From Liquidambar formosana (lineage: Eukaryota > Streptophyta > Magnoliopsida > Saxifragales > Altingiaceae): DNA of 64,000 nt. The notes beneath the pieces are model-generated. The model was not told where the DNA came from, searched no databases, and was given only the letters and a program-made list of their open reading frames with translations. Location: NCBI GenBank assembly GCA_039720395.1, contig CM077824.1, positions 25,063,278-25,127,277 on the forward strand, given 5' to 3'. A program made the translations under genes and the position numbers. The stretch's first letter is position 1, and each line of letters begins with the position of its first letter. Shown piece after piece: positions 22,575 to 32,708 of this stretch.

Positions 22575-24008
22575 TCAATTGCTTGGCGGTGTGTTGTCCA
22601 TCACGTCCTGGATCAAACACCCCAACCAAGTGTGTGAAGATCCACCATCCATTATGGCCTTCCTACACTTCTCTTTCATCTCCTTCACCTTCTTTCTCAC
22701 CTCACTATCGTATTCCATCACACGCCTCACTCCTTCCTTCACCTCCTCTGCACTCACAATTATTTGACCCGCTCTCCTATAGTCCAACTTAATCTCCACC
22801 GCTAATCCCAACTCCTTCACCATTTGAAATGCATTCACCTGCTGCTCTGCGTACATTGGCCACGTGGCAAGCGGAACACCGAACCACAAGCTCTCTACAG
22901 TGGAGTTCCATCCACAGTGTGACACAAACCCACCGATCGCTATGTGGGCCAGCACAGCCACCTGTGGGGCCCATCCAATTACCTTTCCAATCCCAGCCGT
23001 CCGGTCTAAGAATCCTTCTGGTAAGACTTCCTCGGGATTTGTGTAATCGGTGGAAAGTCCAAACTTTACCTTTGGTGGAGGCTGACGTAGGGACCACAAG
23101 AAACGGTGCCCACTGTTCTCTAGTCCGTGTGCAATCTCTTTCACCTGGTCCACACTAAAACTTCCCATGCTCCCAAAGCACAGGAATACCACAGATGATG
23201 GAGGCTGCTGATCAAGCCACGTCAGGATCTCTGTTTTCTGGGATGACCCCGTCTCACCCTTAAGGTTCAGTATGGGTCCCACCGGATAGACTTTTGGGAT
23301 TTTAATGTTGGACAATGACTGAACCGCATTGGATTCTAGCTCCGTGACCGTGTTTACCATAATACCCTTGGTATTTCTAAACCTTTTAGCGTGGTTGAGG
23401 AGCATCGTGGCCCCACCATCCTTGTCTAATACAGTGGAGGGCAAGACCTTAGCCGGCACTGGGTTCACAAAACTCGGGATGACCAACTCGGTGTCTGTGT
23501 CCTTCAACTCAGTGACGTCTATGTTGTGCGAATCTTGGAGTGTTTGGAGATGAAGCATCATACCAAGAAACGCTGCGCTAGACGTGAAGAAAACATAGGT
23601 AGGTAGCCCAAATTCATTGGCTACATCTATCATGCACGTGCAGAACATATCGATAACGAACCCGGCGAGTCGGGGTGAGCCAGTCCGAGTCATCTCGGTG
23701 ACCACTTCTTTAACGCGGGGTTTCTGATTTTCGATGAAAACAGTGCACAACTTGATGGGTTGGTGGGAAGTGGGTTCCGAGATGGAATCGTCCTGAGGGA
23801 GGTTGACGATGCGGATGCGTCCGGTTGGTGAGCTGGCGGCGAGTGATTGCGTGTAGGTGCCGACCATGGTGTCAAATGGTAGTTTCATGATGAGGACTGT
23901 GACTGAGAGACGGTCATCTCGATCGATGAGGAGCTTCGCAATCTCCAGCGTTGATACGAGGTGGCCTATCCCCGGTGATGGGATGAATACCAGCTCTGCT
24001 TTCTTCAT
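22575..24008 (-). CDS. UDP-glycosyltransferase, UGT71-like, copy 1
   Basis: It transfers a sugar, probably glucose from UDP-glucose, to a small lipophilic acceptor such as a phenolic, terpenoid or hormone; a cytosolic family-1 glycosyltransferase. I start at MKKAELVFIP (24008); an in-frame ATG nine codons upstream (24035) is possible but the family starts here. 477 residues, no intron. His16 is the expected catalytic base (PSPGIGH). The 44-residue PSPG box is at about 346-389, from WAPQ to YAEQ, with W22, HCGWNS and final E-Q, which favours UDP-glucose. The box has HIAIGG where HPAIGG is usual. It forms a same-strand tandem pair with the next gene. The acceptor cannot be predicted. Confidence 0.93.
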   Translation of the reverse strand: MKKAELVFIPSPGIGHLVSTLEIAKLLIDRDDRLSVTVLIMKLPFDTMVGTYTQSLAASSPTGRIRIVNLPQDDSISEPTSHQPIKLCTVFIENQKPRVKEVVTEMTRTGSPRLAGFVIDMFCTCMIDVANEFGLPTYVFFTSSAAFLGMMLHLQTLQDSHNIDVTELKDTDTELVIPSFVNPVPAKVLPSTVLDKDGGATMLLNHAKRFRNTKGIMVNTVTELESNAVQSLSNIKIPKVYPVGPILNLKGETGSSQKTEILTWLDQQPPSSVVFLCFGSMGSFSVDQVKEIAHGLENSGHRFLWSLRQPPPKVKFGLSTDYTNPEEVLPEGFLDRTAGIGKVIGWAPQVAVLAHIAIGGFVSHCGWNSTVESLWFGVPLATWPMYAEQQVNAFQMVKELGLAVEIKLDYRRAGQIIVSAEEVKEGVRRVMEYDSEVRKKVKEMKEKCRKAIMDGGSSHTWLGCLIQDVMDNTPPSN

Positions 24009-24409
24009 GCTATCGCTGCTTATCTTCCCCAGCATGTATTTCGATCAATTTCAATACACACAGATACTATAGATGATGATGATAACAGCGGATTTATGAG
24101 TATGCGTCTTTGTGCCTGTGTGCTATACATAAGTCTGGGGATTTTTACCAAAAACACATAAAATAAAGTCTGGGGATGGTGAATGATGTCATGGCTTTGC
24201 TGGCAAGTGGCTTGTATGTGTTTGTCCATGTCCCTCCAAAGTAATAATTGTATATTGCGGACTAATATATTTATGAAAACAAGGGAGACTGTTTGCTTGA
24301 CTATGCCTTCTCAACAATCCCAATTGTGGACCCTTTAGCTTCGCATATCAACGGTTGTATTCTAGCCACCTAGGTTATAGATCCTACAAGAAAAATACTA
24401 ATAGTAGCT
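24009..24409. other. Intergenic spacer between the two UGT genes
   Basis: About 400 bp holding the promoter of copy 1 and the 3' flank of copy 2. A weak TATA-like TTATGTATAGC lies on the minus strand near 24124-24134. No other gene is seen. Confidence 0.5.
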
Positions 24410-25849
24410 TTAGGGCATGTTGTACATCACGTCCTCGATCAAATGTCCCAGCCAGGTGTACGAAGATCCACCCTCCATCAGACCCTTCCTACTCTTTTCT
24501 TTCATTATCCTCACCTTCTTCCTCACCTCACTGTCATGTTCCATCACACACCTTATTCCTCCCTCTAACTCCACTGCAGTAACAAAAATTGGAGGATCAC
24601 TCTTCCTATAATCCATCTTAATCTCCACCGCTAATCCCAACTCCTTCACTATCCGAAATCCATTGAGCCGCTGTTCTGAGTACATTGGCCATGAGGCAAT
24701 TGGCACACCAAACCACAGGCTCTCTAGAATCGAGTTCCACCCACAGTGTGATACAAACCCACCTACCGCTGGGTGGCCCAGGACAGCCGCTTGTGGGGCC
24801 CATCCAATCACTTTCCCTATCGCATCCGTACGATCCAAGAATCCTTCGGGTAAGACTTCCGCGGGATTCGTGTAATTGGTGGGAGATGCAAATTTGCCAA
24901 TCGGTGGACGCCGGCGTAGGGACCACAAGAACCGTTGCCCGCTGAGCTCAAGCCCATGTGCGATCTCTTTCACTTGCTCCGCCCCAAAACTTCCCATGCT
25001 TCCAAAGCACAGGAACACCACAGAAGATGGAGGCTGTTTGTCAAGCCATGTCATGATGTCTGTTTGCTGGTTCGGCTCACCCCGAAGGTTGAGGATGGGT
25101 CCCACTGGGTAGATTTTAGGGGTCGTACCGTCGGCTAATGATTGGACTGCAAGGGATTCTAGCTCCATGAACGTGTTCACAATAATACCCTTTGTTTCCC
25201 TATACCTTCTCGCATGTCTAAGTGCCGCCGTGGACCCACCGTCCTTGTCCAACATAGAGGAGGGCAAGAGCTCAGCCGGTACGGGGTTCACAAAACTCGG
25301 AATGACCAACTCAGTGCCCGAGTCCTTGAACTCGGTGAGGTCCATGTTGGACTCGTCGTGGAGTGTCTGGAGATGAAACATTGTACCAAGAAACGCTGCA
25401 TTAGAGGCGAAGAAAACATAGGTAGGTAACCCAAACTCATTCGCTACGTCTATCATGCACGTGCAGAGCATATCGATAACAAACCCAGCGAGTTGAGGTG
25501 ATTCAGGACCCGACTTGTAGCGTGTTAGTTGGGTGACTGCTTCTTTAACGTGGGGTTTTTGATTTTCGATGAAAAGATTGATGAAGTTGAAGGCTGCTTT
25601 GGAATCTATTATAAGCTCCCAGTGGGAATTGTCGTCAGGGAGGTTGATGAAGCGGATGCGTCCGGTTGCTGAGGTGGCAGTGAGTGATTCGGTGTAAGCG
25701 GTGGCCATGGAGTCAAATGGTATCTTCATGATGAGGACTGTGATTGAGAGCCTGTTATCTCGACCTATGAGAAGCTTTGCAAGCTCCACAGTTGATACGA
25801 TATGACCCATCACCGGTAAGGGTATGAACACCAGCTCTGCTTTCTTCAT
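24410..25849 (-). CDS. UDP-glycosyltransferase, UGT71-like, copy 2
   Basis: A tandem paralogue of the preceding gene with the same role. I start at MKKAELVFIP (25849) to match copy 1; the frame is open for 17 more codons upstream (to 25900). 479 residues, no intron. His16 is in LPVMGH. The PSPG box is at about 350-393, WAPQ to YSEQ, with HPAVGG, HCGWNS and final E-Q. Both copies share FVIDMxCTCMIDVANEFGLP, which carries the expected acidic partner of the catalytic His. There is no stop or frameshift, so it is probably functional. Divergence between the copies is spread along the length, so the duplication is not recent. Confidence 0.93.
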   Translation of the reverse strand: MKKAELVFIPLPVMGHIVSTVELAKLLIGRDNRLSITVLIMKIPFDSMATAYTESLTATSATGRIRFINLPDDNSHWELIIDSKAAFNFINLFIENQKPHVKEAVTQLTRYKSGPESPQLAGFVIDMLCTCMIDVANEFGLPTYVFFASNAAFLGTMFHLQTLHDESNMDLTEFKDSGTELVIPSFVNPVPAELLPSSMLDKDGGSTAALRHARRYRETKGIIVNTFMELESLAVQSLADGTTPKIYPVGPILNLRGEPNQQTDIMTWLDKQPPSSVVFLCFGSMGSFGAEQVKEIAHGLELSGQRFLWSLRRRPPIGKFASPTNYTNPAEVLPEGFLDRTDAIGKVIGWAPQAAVLGHPAVGGFVSHCGWNSILESLWFGVPIASWPMYSEQRLNGFRIVKELGLAVEIKMDYRKSDPPIFVTAVELEGGIRCVMEHDSEVRKKVRIMKEKSRKGLMEGGSSYTWLGHLIEDVMYNMP

Positions 25850-26012
25850 GTTACCGTTGCGTATCTTGTTTTGCTTCTTGTTTCTCAATTCATGCAACAA
25901 TATGAAAAGAGGTACTGATCGAAAAAAGAAAAAAGAAAAAGGAAAAAAGAAACATAAATAGATAATAGATGATAATGAAAAGAGGTCTTGTGTTTGTAAA
26001 AGCCTTGGGTCT

Positions 26013-26023
26013 CACATATATAT
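26013..26023 (-). promoter_or_regulatory. TATA-like box of UGT copy 2
   Basis: The minus strand reads CTTATATATATGTGAG about 165 bp upstream of ATG 25849. It is in an AT-rich context, so chance is possible. Confidence 0.4.
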
Positions 26024-26579
26024 AAGACTACCTAACGTGCTGCGTGCCTATATATAATATATTTGTTATTTATTATTTATTATATATGAAACTAATGTCT
26101 GGCTTTTTACCATTGCAGGAGAAGAATGGAAATCATGCATGTCATGCTTTTGAAATTTGTACCTGCAGAGACTTCTTGACGATGTCCACATCGATCTTCT
26201 CTTCGTGGATGCAGACTAGAAATCTCCTCCAAGACCATCACGCCACGTGGTTGATAAAAGATATTTTGTAAGGAATATACGACTGTGCAGGCTTATACGG
26301 AGTAGTAGTAGTTAGGTCCTAGATGGTTTCCTTTTGATATTGGGTGGTAAACATTAATCTGAGGGTACGTTTGGGAACCGAATTTGGATTTGGGAACACA
26401 GAATACATATATATTAAACATTAATTAACAGTGAATTTTTAAATCCATGGACTTGATCAAAATCCATATCCCAATTCCAAATCCACATTGTCAAACGCAA
26501 CCTGAAACTATTTTATCTTGGGTACGTAAATCCTTGGTCTAGCTGATTCTGCTATCTAAAAGGGCCTTTTATATCTATA

Positions 26580-26618
<39 letters not shown>

Positions 26619-26895
26619 CTAGATATATATGTATGTATGGATGTATACTCTGTGTACTTTGATGTATCTGATGGTTCCAATTAACCTAACGGGTACTGGT
26701 AAGATCCTTTTGGTCCCCTCCGCTTTGTAGAGAAAGAAAAGGATGCAAATAGGAGGTAATTAAAATAAGGAGATAGCTCGCTTTGAGTCCTGTAATGGAA
26801 GGGACTTGGATACTGAACAATCCATTTGGTCTCATTGCCGGATTTGCATAAACATGCAAGAAAGGAATAGCACTTAGATCATTTCATGACCATCC
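26024..26895. other. Upstream flank of UGT copy 2 with CT/AT microsatellite
   Basis: No supported gene. A (CT)n run followed by (AT)n lies at about 26579-26640. The flank ends at CATCC (26891-26895), the left target duplication of element 2, and would originally have continued at 56943. Confidence 0.6.
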
Positions 26896-29800
26896 TGTCA
26901 CACCCCATTTTTGCCACCTTAGCTAGGGTTTGTCATTGCATGTGTCTTTTTGTTTCCCTTTTTGAGTCTAGTCTTTTGCATTGAGTTTCTAGGGTCCTAA
27001 GGATGGTGTGTATGAATTTTGGTTCGATTTGGAGTTGATCTTGAGGGTTAATAAGAACTTTTGTGACTTGAGGGGCATAATCGTCTTTTTGATCACAAAC
27101 TTTCCATTTGACCTTGAAATGATCTCCAAGTTGCCAATTGGAGTTCATATGGTTGTATTTGAGGTATTTGTGGGTTCAATTCGATGAATTGAAGGTTCGG
27201 GATTAGAATGGCTCAGCAAGGCTCAAGTTGGCTAAGAGACCTACTTCGGGTTAGTTCGAATTGGTTCATGATTTTCACTCTATGACTACTCATTTGACCT
27301 TGATTGGTCTTAATTTCATCCCCAAATGTATTTAGGGAGGTTGAATTTCGAATTCGGAAAGCATTCGGTGCGACCCTATGTGCATACCTAAGCTAAGCGA
27401 TGGTGAGGCATAGCGGTTAACCACCTTTGTAGGACCCAACCATGCAGCCATGGCTAGGGTTTCTTGCCCTCAAGTGACTCAAATTACATTCCCCTTCGAA
27501 ACACGGTCGTTTTGGCTTTCGTTTCGTCAAAATCGGAGTTGATTTGGGCCCTGAAACACATTTGGAAGCTGAAAGGGTCAAAAATGGGCTGAAGCTGACA
27601 TGGCCTCGGGTGACCACCCAGGCCTGGGCGGCTAGCCGCCTGGGCCCAGGCTGCTAGCCGCCCAGCCCCAGGTGGTCACCCGAGCCACTTTCCTTTTTTG
27701 AGCCTTGACGCGGCTCCCATCCTATTTCCTCGGATTTGCTCGCCTTTAGCCGCCATTTAACCCTAATTTCAGCCCTATTTGACCTACTTGAGCCCCAAGG
27801 GAACCTCTAAGAGCCCTTGGATCAATCCCTAGGGTTTTAATCCCAACCATTGAGGGTTTCCCCTCAATCCCTATAAATACCCCCTTATACTTCAGCAATT
27901 GGGGGGGATTTTGGAGGCCACTTGGAGGCAATTCCTGAAGTGTGAGGCATGTGTGAGACTTGGAGGCTATGGCAGCCATCCTTAGGGTAGTTTAACCTAA
28001 ACTTAGAGTGAGAGAGTGTGAGAGAAAGCTTGAAGGAAGGCTGGAGCATTGCTTGAAGGCTTGAAGGAGGTTGTTTCCAGCAACACACAAGAGGAGGAGG
28101 ACTCTCTACAGCAGCCACAAAAGGTATACCCCTCCCCCTTTCTCTCTTTCATTCAAACTAGGGTTTTTTGCATAGCTTTGCATTACTTCATGTTAAAAGC
28201 TTATTATTTTATCATGTGTTGATGCTTCTAATGCTTAGAATACATGATTAGGATATTGTCTATGGCTGGTTTTGCATGATATAATGTCATTCTATGTGGT
28301 TTTATGAGTCTTTGTGTTTTTAGGGTTTTTTTTAGAGTCTTTTCTAGGGTTTTACATGGAATAGTCATTATTTCATGTTAAAGTTTGTGTTTTTGTTGTG
28401 TTTTGCTATTTCTATTAGTTAGTATGCATGATTAGTATAATATTTGTGGGCTGTTTAGTATGCTAGGATGATGTCCCATGTGATTTACTGCATGTTTGGG
28501 ATTCTAGGGTTTCCTTAGTGCTGAAATTGAGTTTATGTTTAGAATAGCTATACTTCATGTGCAAGCTTGTATTTTTCTCATGTGTGGATGCTTCTATTGA
28601 TTAATATGCATGATTAGCATGATGTCTATGATGGGCTTTGCATGATTTAGAGTTATTTTATGTGATTTCGAGCACAATTGTGATTCTAGGGTTTCATTCA
28701 TCCTTGTATTAGGAAAGTAGCATATAGCATGATAGCTTAGGGTTTTTTCTTTGTGTTTTCTTCATGGTTGATATATATGTGCTGCATATTTGATAACTAT
28801 GATATTTTTCTGCGTTCATAGTAGTGGATTTTAGTGTTTTTTGCATGTCATTGCATTTAGGGTTGAATTAGGGTTTTAGTTAGCTTATGATTCATGTTGT
28901 TGCATGACTTGTGGTTGATTTTAAGCCTTATTTCAATTCTGTCCAGATCTGTTATTTGTCCTTGTTATGATATTTTGAGCATGTGTTAGCCCATGTTTGG
29001 GCATGATAATGGCTTGATTTGGAATCTAGCTTGTTTGGTTGGTATTTTTGGTATGTTTTGCATGGAAATTGCAGGTGCTTTGACAGGTACAACAGGTGCA
29101 ACTACCCCACCAATGTGGGGTGGTTATTTTGGCTATTGTGAGATGAAATCTTACAAATAAGGTAATTACCCTATGCAATAGGGTGGTTACTTTGACAGGT
29201 TGCTTTCGCTTAAGGTAAGTAGGGTGTGAGGGTGCCCCAATTCACCCTTCTTTCCTTCCTTTGAAACTTTCCCTTTCTTCCCCCCTAGGGTTGTTTCCTA
29301 ATAGAGGGGTATGGTAGATTCTATAGTTTCCTTTCGATAAAAGATACCTTTTAAATCAAAGTTTCCATCTTTATCAAAATTCCATATCTTACTAAAAACC
29401 TTTTGAGAATCATTCATTTTTGGAAGCTTACCATGTTTTACTTGAAAGGAAACTTAGGGTTTACCATAGGCCTTGATTAGGTTATAACCCTATTCCCTTT
29501 CGAACTACGTGGACTTTGATCCATGTATTTCCATACATGGTACGTAGGCACTCTTCGTGATGTTCAAGTCCGCCCTATGATACTAAGTATCCTAGGTTTT
29601 CTTCTCCCCCCTCTTTCTTTTTCTGTTTTTCCTTGATTTACTTGGTTATATGGATGAATGAATGAATGATATGCATGCTGTCTTGTGATGATAATTGTTG
29701 ATTTGTGTGTGATTAAGACTTTGATTTAGCCCAATTAGATTAAGAGACCGTTTAGGGCGATATGGGTGCCTATAGGCTTTGCCTAGAACCTTCCCATATC

Positions 29801-30056
29801 GTAACTTAGCCTCCGAATCCCCGAATTCTCTGGTTTCCAAAAGACTTTTTTTGCCTTACCATTTTAAACATGGAGTCAATCTTTTGTTTTCCTAAAACAA
29901 AACTGTTTTTTAGGGTTTTCCTTGTTTCCTTTAAAAAATAAGGTGGCGACTCCTTTTCCTTTTTCAAACCTAAAACCCATTCGTGGGCCCGCTTTCCTGG
30001 GTCCACAGACTGGCGACTTTTAAACCCTTGTGGGCCTCACTTTTTCAAGGTCCACA
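26896..30056 (+). repeat. 5' LTR of element 2
   Basis: It starts TGTCACACCCC and has its TATA box at 27882-27889. The 3' end is longer than the element 1 pattern: it continues past an old LTR end (GTCCACA at 30001-30007) and a stub of primer-site sequence (TGGCGACT at 30011-30018) to a second GTCCACA at 30056. Confidence 0.95.
27605..27684. promoter_or_regulatory. GC-rich palindrome, 5' LTR of element 2
   Basis: Same 80-bp structure as in element 1, with perfect 14-base outer arms, about 200 bp upstream of the LTR TATA box. Confidence 0.8.
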
Positions 30057-30060
30057 GAAT

Positions 30061-30079
30061 TGGCGACTCCGCTGGGGAT
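30061..30079 (+). other. Primer binding site of element 2
   Basis: TGGCGACTCCGCTGGGGAT differs from element 1 by A to G at position 11, which would still pair with U of tRNA-Arg as a G-U wobble. Confidence 0.85.
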
Positions 30080-30803
30080 TTGTGGGCTAGACTCTATACA
30101 ATTTGATTGGGCTAAGTTAATTTCTTTTGTTTAATTAAAATCAATCACATTGCATTCGCTTGATTGTGTGCTTTCATTTATTGCATTGTGTGCGCAAACT
30201 CTTGCATGTTAGGATCGATGTCCCTTGCCACTGACGGGCCTAGCCTCAACCTTGGTTTTCCTGATTCCATGAGTTGGGGCGAAAGCTCTCAACCTCTCTT
30301 GCCAAGTACCCTTGGGCTTGCCCTTGGGTATATTAAATGAGTTAATCACGTACTGCTGGACCCACGCGGCGTTCCTGATGCCACATGTGGTTAGGTATAA
30401 AGATTGCTCAAGCAAGTGAAGGACCCCAGCCTACCCTTATCATTAGTCCATATAGACAGACTTGTAGGACACTATGGTTTCACCCTTATGCACCCACATT
30501 GTTTGTAATGATATCATGACCGTGTTTGTGATGTGCTTAATGGACAATTAATAGAGGACCTTTGCACCCTATATCCTTAATACGTACCTTTCGCCCATGA
30601 CCCTTGCAAAGGTGATTGGATTAAAAGGGACTAATTGAGTATATATGGCGTGAAGTCATTGAGACAAATATGGAAGCCTAGGACATACCCTTAGGATGAG
30701 AGACTGATTGTTCCCTTTCTTAGAGGAGTGAGAAGACGTACTGGCTTGGATCCGCGACCAGCAAGGGCGCTTAGTGAAGATTGATTCTACCAACCAGTCA
30801 GAC
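30080..30803 (+). other. Untranslated leader of element 2
   Basis: Nearly identical to 1159-1882 of element 1. No gene is seen. Confidence 0.6.
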
Positions 30804-31005
30804 ATGGCCGATGAAGCAACTAGTGAAGGGGGTTTTGATGTTGAGACTTGTTTGAAGGCTATCATGACCAAACTTGATTACACCACTGATGTATCCGAGA
30901 GAGCATTGAAAATGGCCCAAGATATCCAACATAAGATGTCCGAACCCGAACAGAATAATGGCCGTACCCCGGGGGATAACACCGAAAATGGGACCCAGTC
31001 TGGAG
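30804..31005 (+). pseudogene. gag-pro: gag, 5' fragment, element 2
   Basis: It begins at ATG 30804 (MADEATSEGG) and matches the first 67 codons of element 1 gag. It is cut after TGGAG (31001-31005) by the copia insertion and resumes at 40762. Confidence 0.9.
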
Positions 31006-32693
31006 TGTTAGGATTATGCCCTAGAGCCAATCATAGAGATGATGGTTTAGGGATTAGGAACAATCATTTGATTTCATTTATGTATGTCACATTTATTATT
31101 GATTTAATAAAAGGGCTTATTCTATTATGTTTATATGCATCATTTATATTTACATAATATGTCCATGGAGTTAGAGTTGAGAATATGGAATTACAAAGAG
31201 TTGTAATTTTGAGACTATAGATATATCTCTGTACTAAACTCCTTAAGCATTCCTAGTTGAAGGTTCACTATGATGGACAGTAATGAACCATAGGACTAGC
31301 ACTTGTTAGGTTGACTCTATAGGAGGATAGCTAGTCTCAAGCTATTTGTGTGGAGACACTACAACCAACAAGTGGGTGCCTATTATAAGAATAGGTACAC
31401 TGAATGTGACCAAAGATATGAGATAAACTGAATGGAGTTTTATCCTGCCTGTCAATCAGTTTCTCATTGTTATAGTGGTACAAGTAATCCTTAGACCTGA
31501 GACACCATAGTTGCCTTATGCATGTAGCTTTAGAAGTTTGATAACACTAAGTGCAGATCCTATTCAGGGGTCTGCAAAGGTGTTCATTGGCCCTACTGCT
31601 ATGTGTATGAAGGCATGTGAGTGATCAACAAGGGATCCATCACTCTCAGGAAAAAGAGAGAGAATGTCTCATATAGCATTCATAATATAACTCATTAAAT
31701 CCATGGCCATGGTAGGATGAATATGAAAAGAGTTTCATGAGTTCATCTATGAGTTGATATCTATGAATGAGTATAAAGTAATTGAACTAGGGACTTGACA
31801 GACTTCCATGTCCTATTAGTTCAATTGGAGACATTGTGTTGAAGGAAGGATGCAATTGTAACCTATAAACTATAACAGAAGGGTTCTTTGTAAATGACTA
31901 TTCACCTCATTAAGGACCACACCATGAGCCATATGCTAGGTGTTACTCATGGTTAGTAGAAGCCCTAATTGATATAAGTGAGTTATAATCAATTAGGGAA
32001 TTGGAAGGAGTTCCAATTAGACCCTAAATGGAAAGAGTTCCATTGTGCACACCTCGTGCTATTCCTACTACTTAATGATGTGAACCCAATGGGTCACACA
32101 CTGATCATGCAAGAAGGGCTTTAAAGTCTATGAGAGAAAGGGTTTTAGTGAATAAAGAATAGTTCTTTATCGGCCTATTTGTATTTGATACAAATAATAG
32201 GGGTTAATGTGCAATTAAGTGTAATTACACATAACCCTATTAGGGTTTCTTCCCTATGGCCAGCCCCCTTTAGTGGGCTGCCTATATAAGTCACACTTAT
32301 GTGTGACATGGCATAAGAGGCTTGCACAATAAACCCTAGCCGTCCAGCACTTTGGAGGCTCCCCAAGGGCTGGCCAGAATTTCCAGCCTCCCTCTCTCTC
32401 TCTCCTCTCTTCTCCTACACTAGCAACAACAAGGAAAAGGAGGAAAGGACTTGAAGCTCTAGCTAGGTGTGGATACCGTTGGAGGCAGCACACTTGGGCT
32501 GCTCATTCACCGCTGTCCGGAGTCGAAGCTTGGAGCAAAACGGAGAAGACAAATATTCTGTAAGTGTTCTAACCCTCTTCGTAGTTAGGGTTTGATTTTG
32601 TGTTATGCATAGTTAGATTCATGGGATTGGGAATCGTAGGAAAAATTTTTATATTCCGCACTTCTATTTTTCCCTCTTGTTCGATTCCCAACA
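31006..32693 (+). repeat. 5' LTR of the nested copia
   Basis: From TGTTAGGATTATG to CCCAACA. TATATAAG at 32283-32290 is the likely TATA box. It runs into a stem-loop GTCACAC-TTAT-GTGTGAC at 32290-32307. Short ORFs inside are repeated in the 3' LTR and are not convincing genes. Confidence 0.93.
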
Positions 32694-32694
32694 G

Positions 32695-32708
32695 TGGTAT
32701 CAAAGCCA
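32695..32708 (+). other. Copia primer binding site, initiator tRNA-Met
   Basis: TGGTATCAAAGCCA matches the usual copia primer site TGGTATCAGAGCCA with one change. It starts one base after the LTR end. Confidence 0.85.

Noticed and set aside
22789..23158. Several ORFs in other frames of the UGT genes
   Set aside because: They are shadows of the GC-richer UGT coding frames and match no known domain.
26044..26271. 75-codon plus-strand ORF upstream of UGT copy 2
   Set aside because: No motif, no homologue in the window, and an AT-rich start region; likely chance.
32254..32493. 79-codon minus-strand ORF in both copia LTRs
   Set aside because: Present twice only through LTR duplication; it spans the TATA box and a CT repeat, so coding is unlikely.
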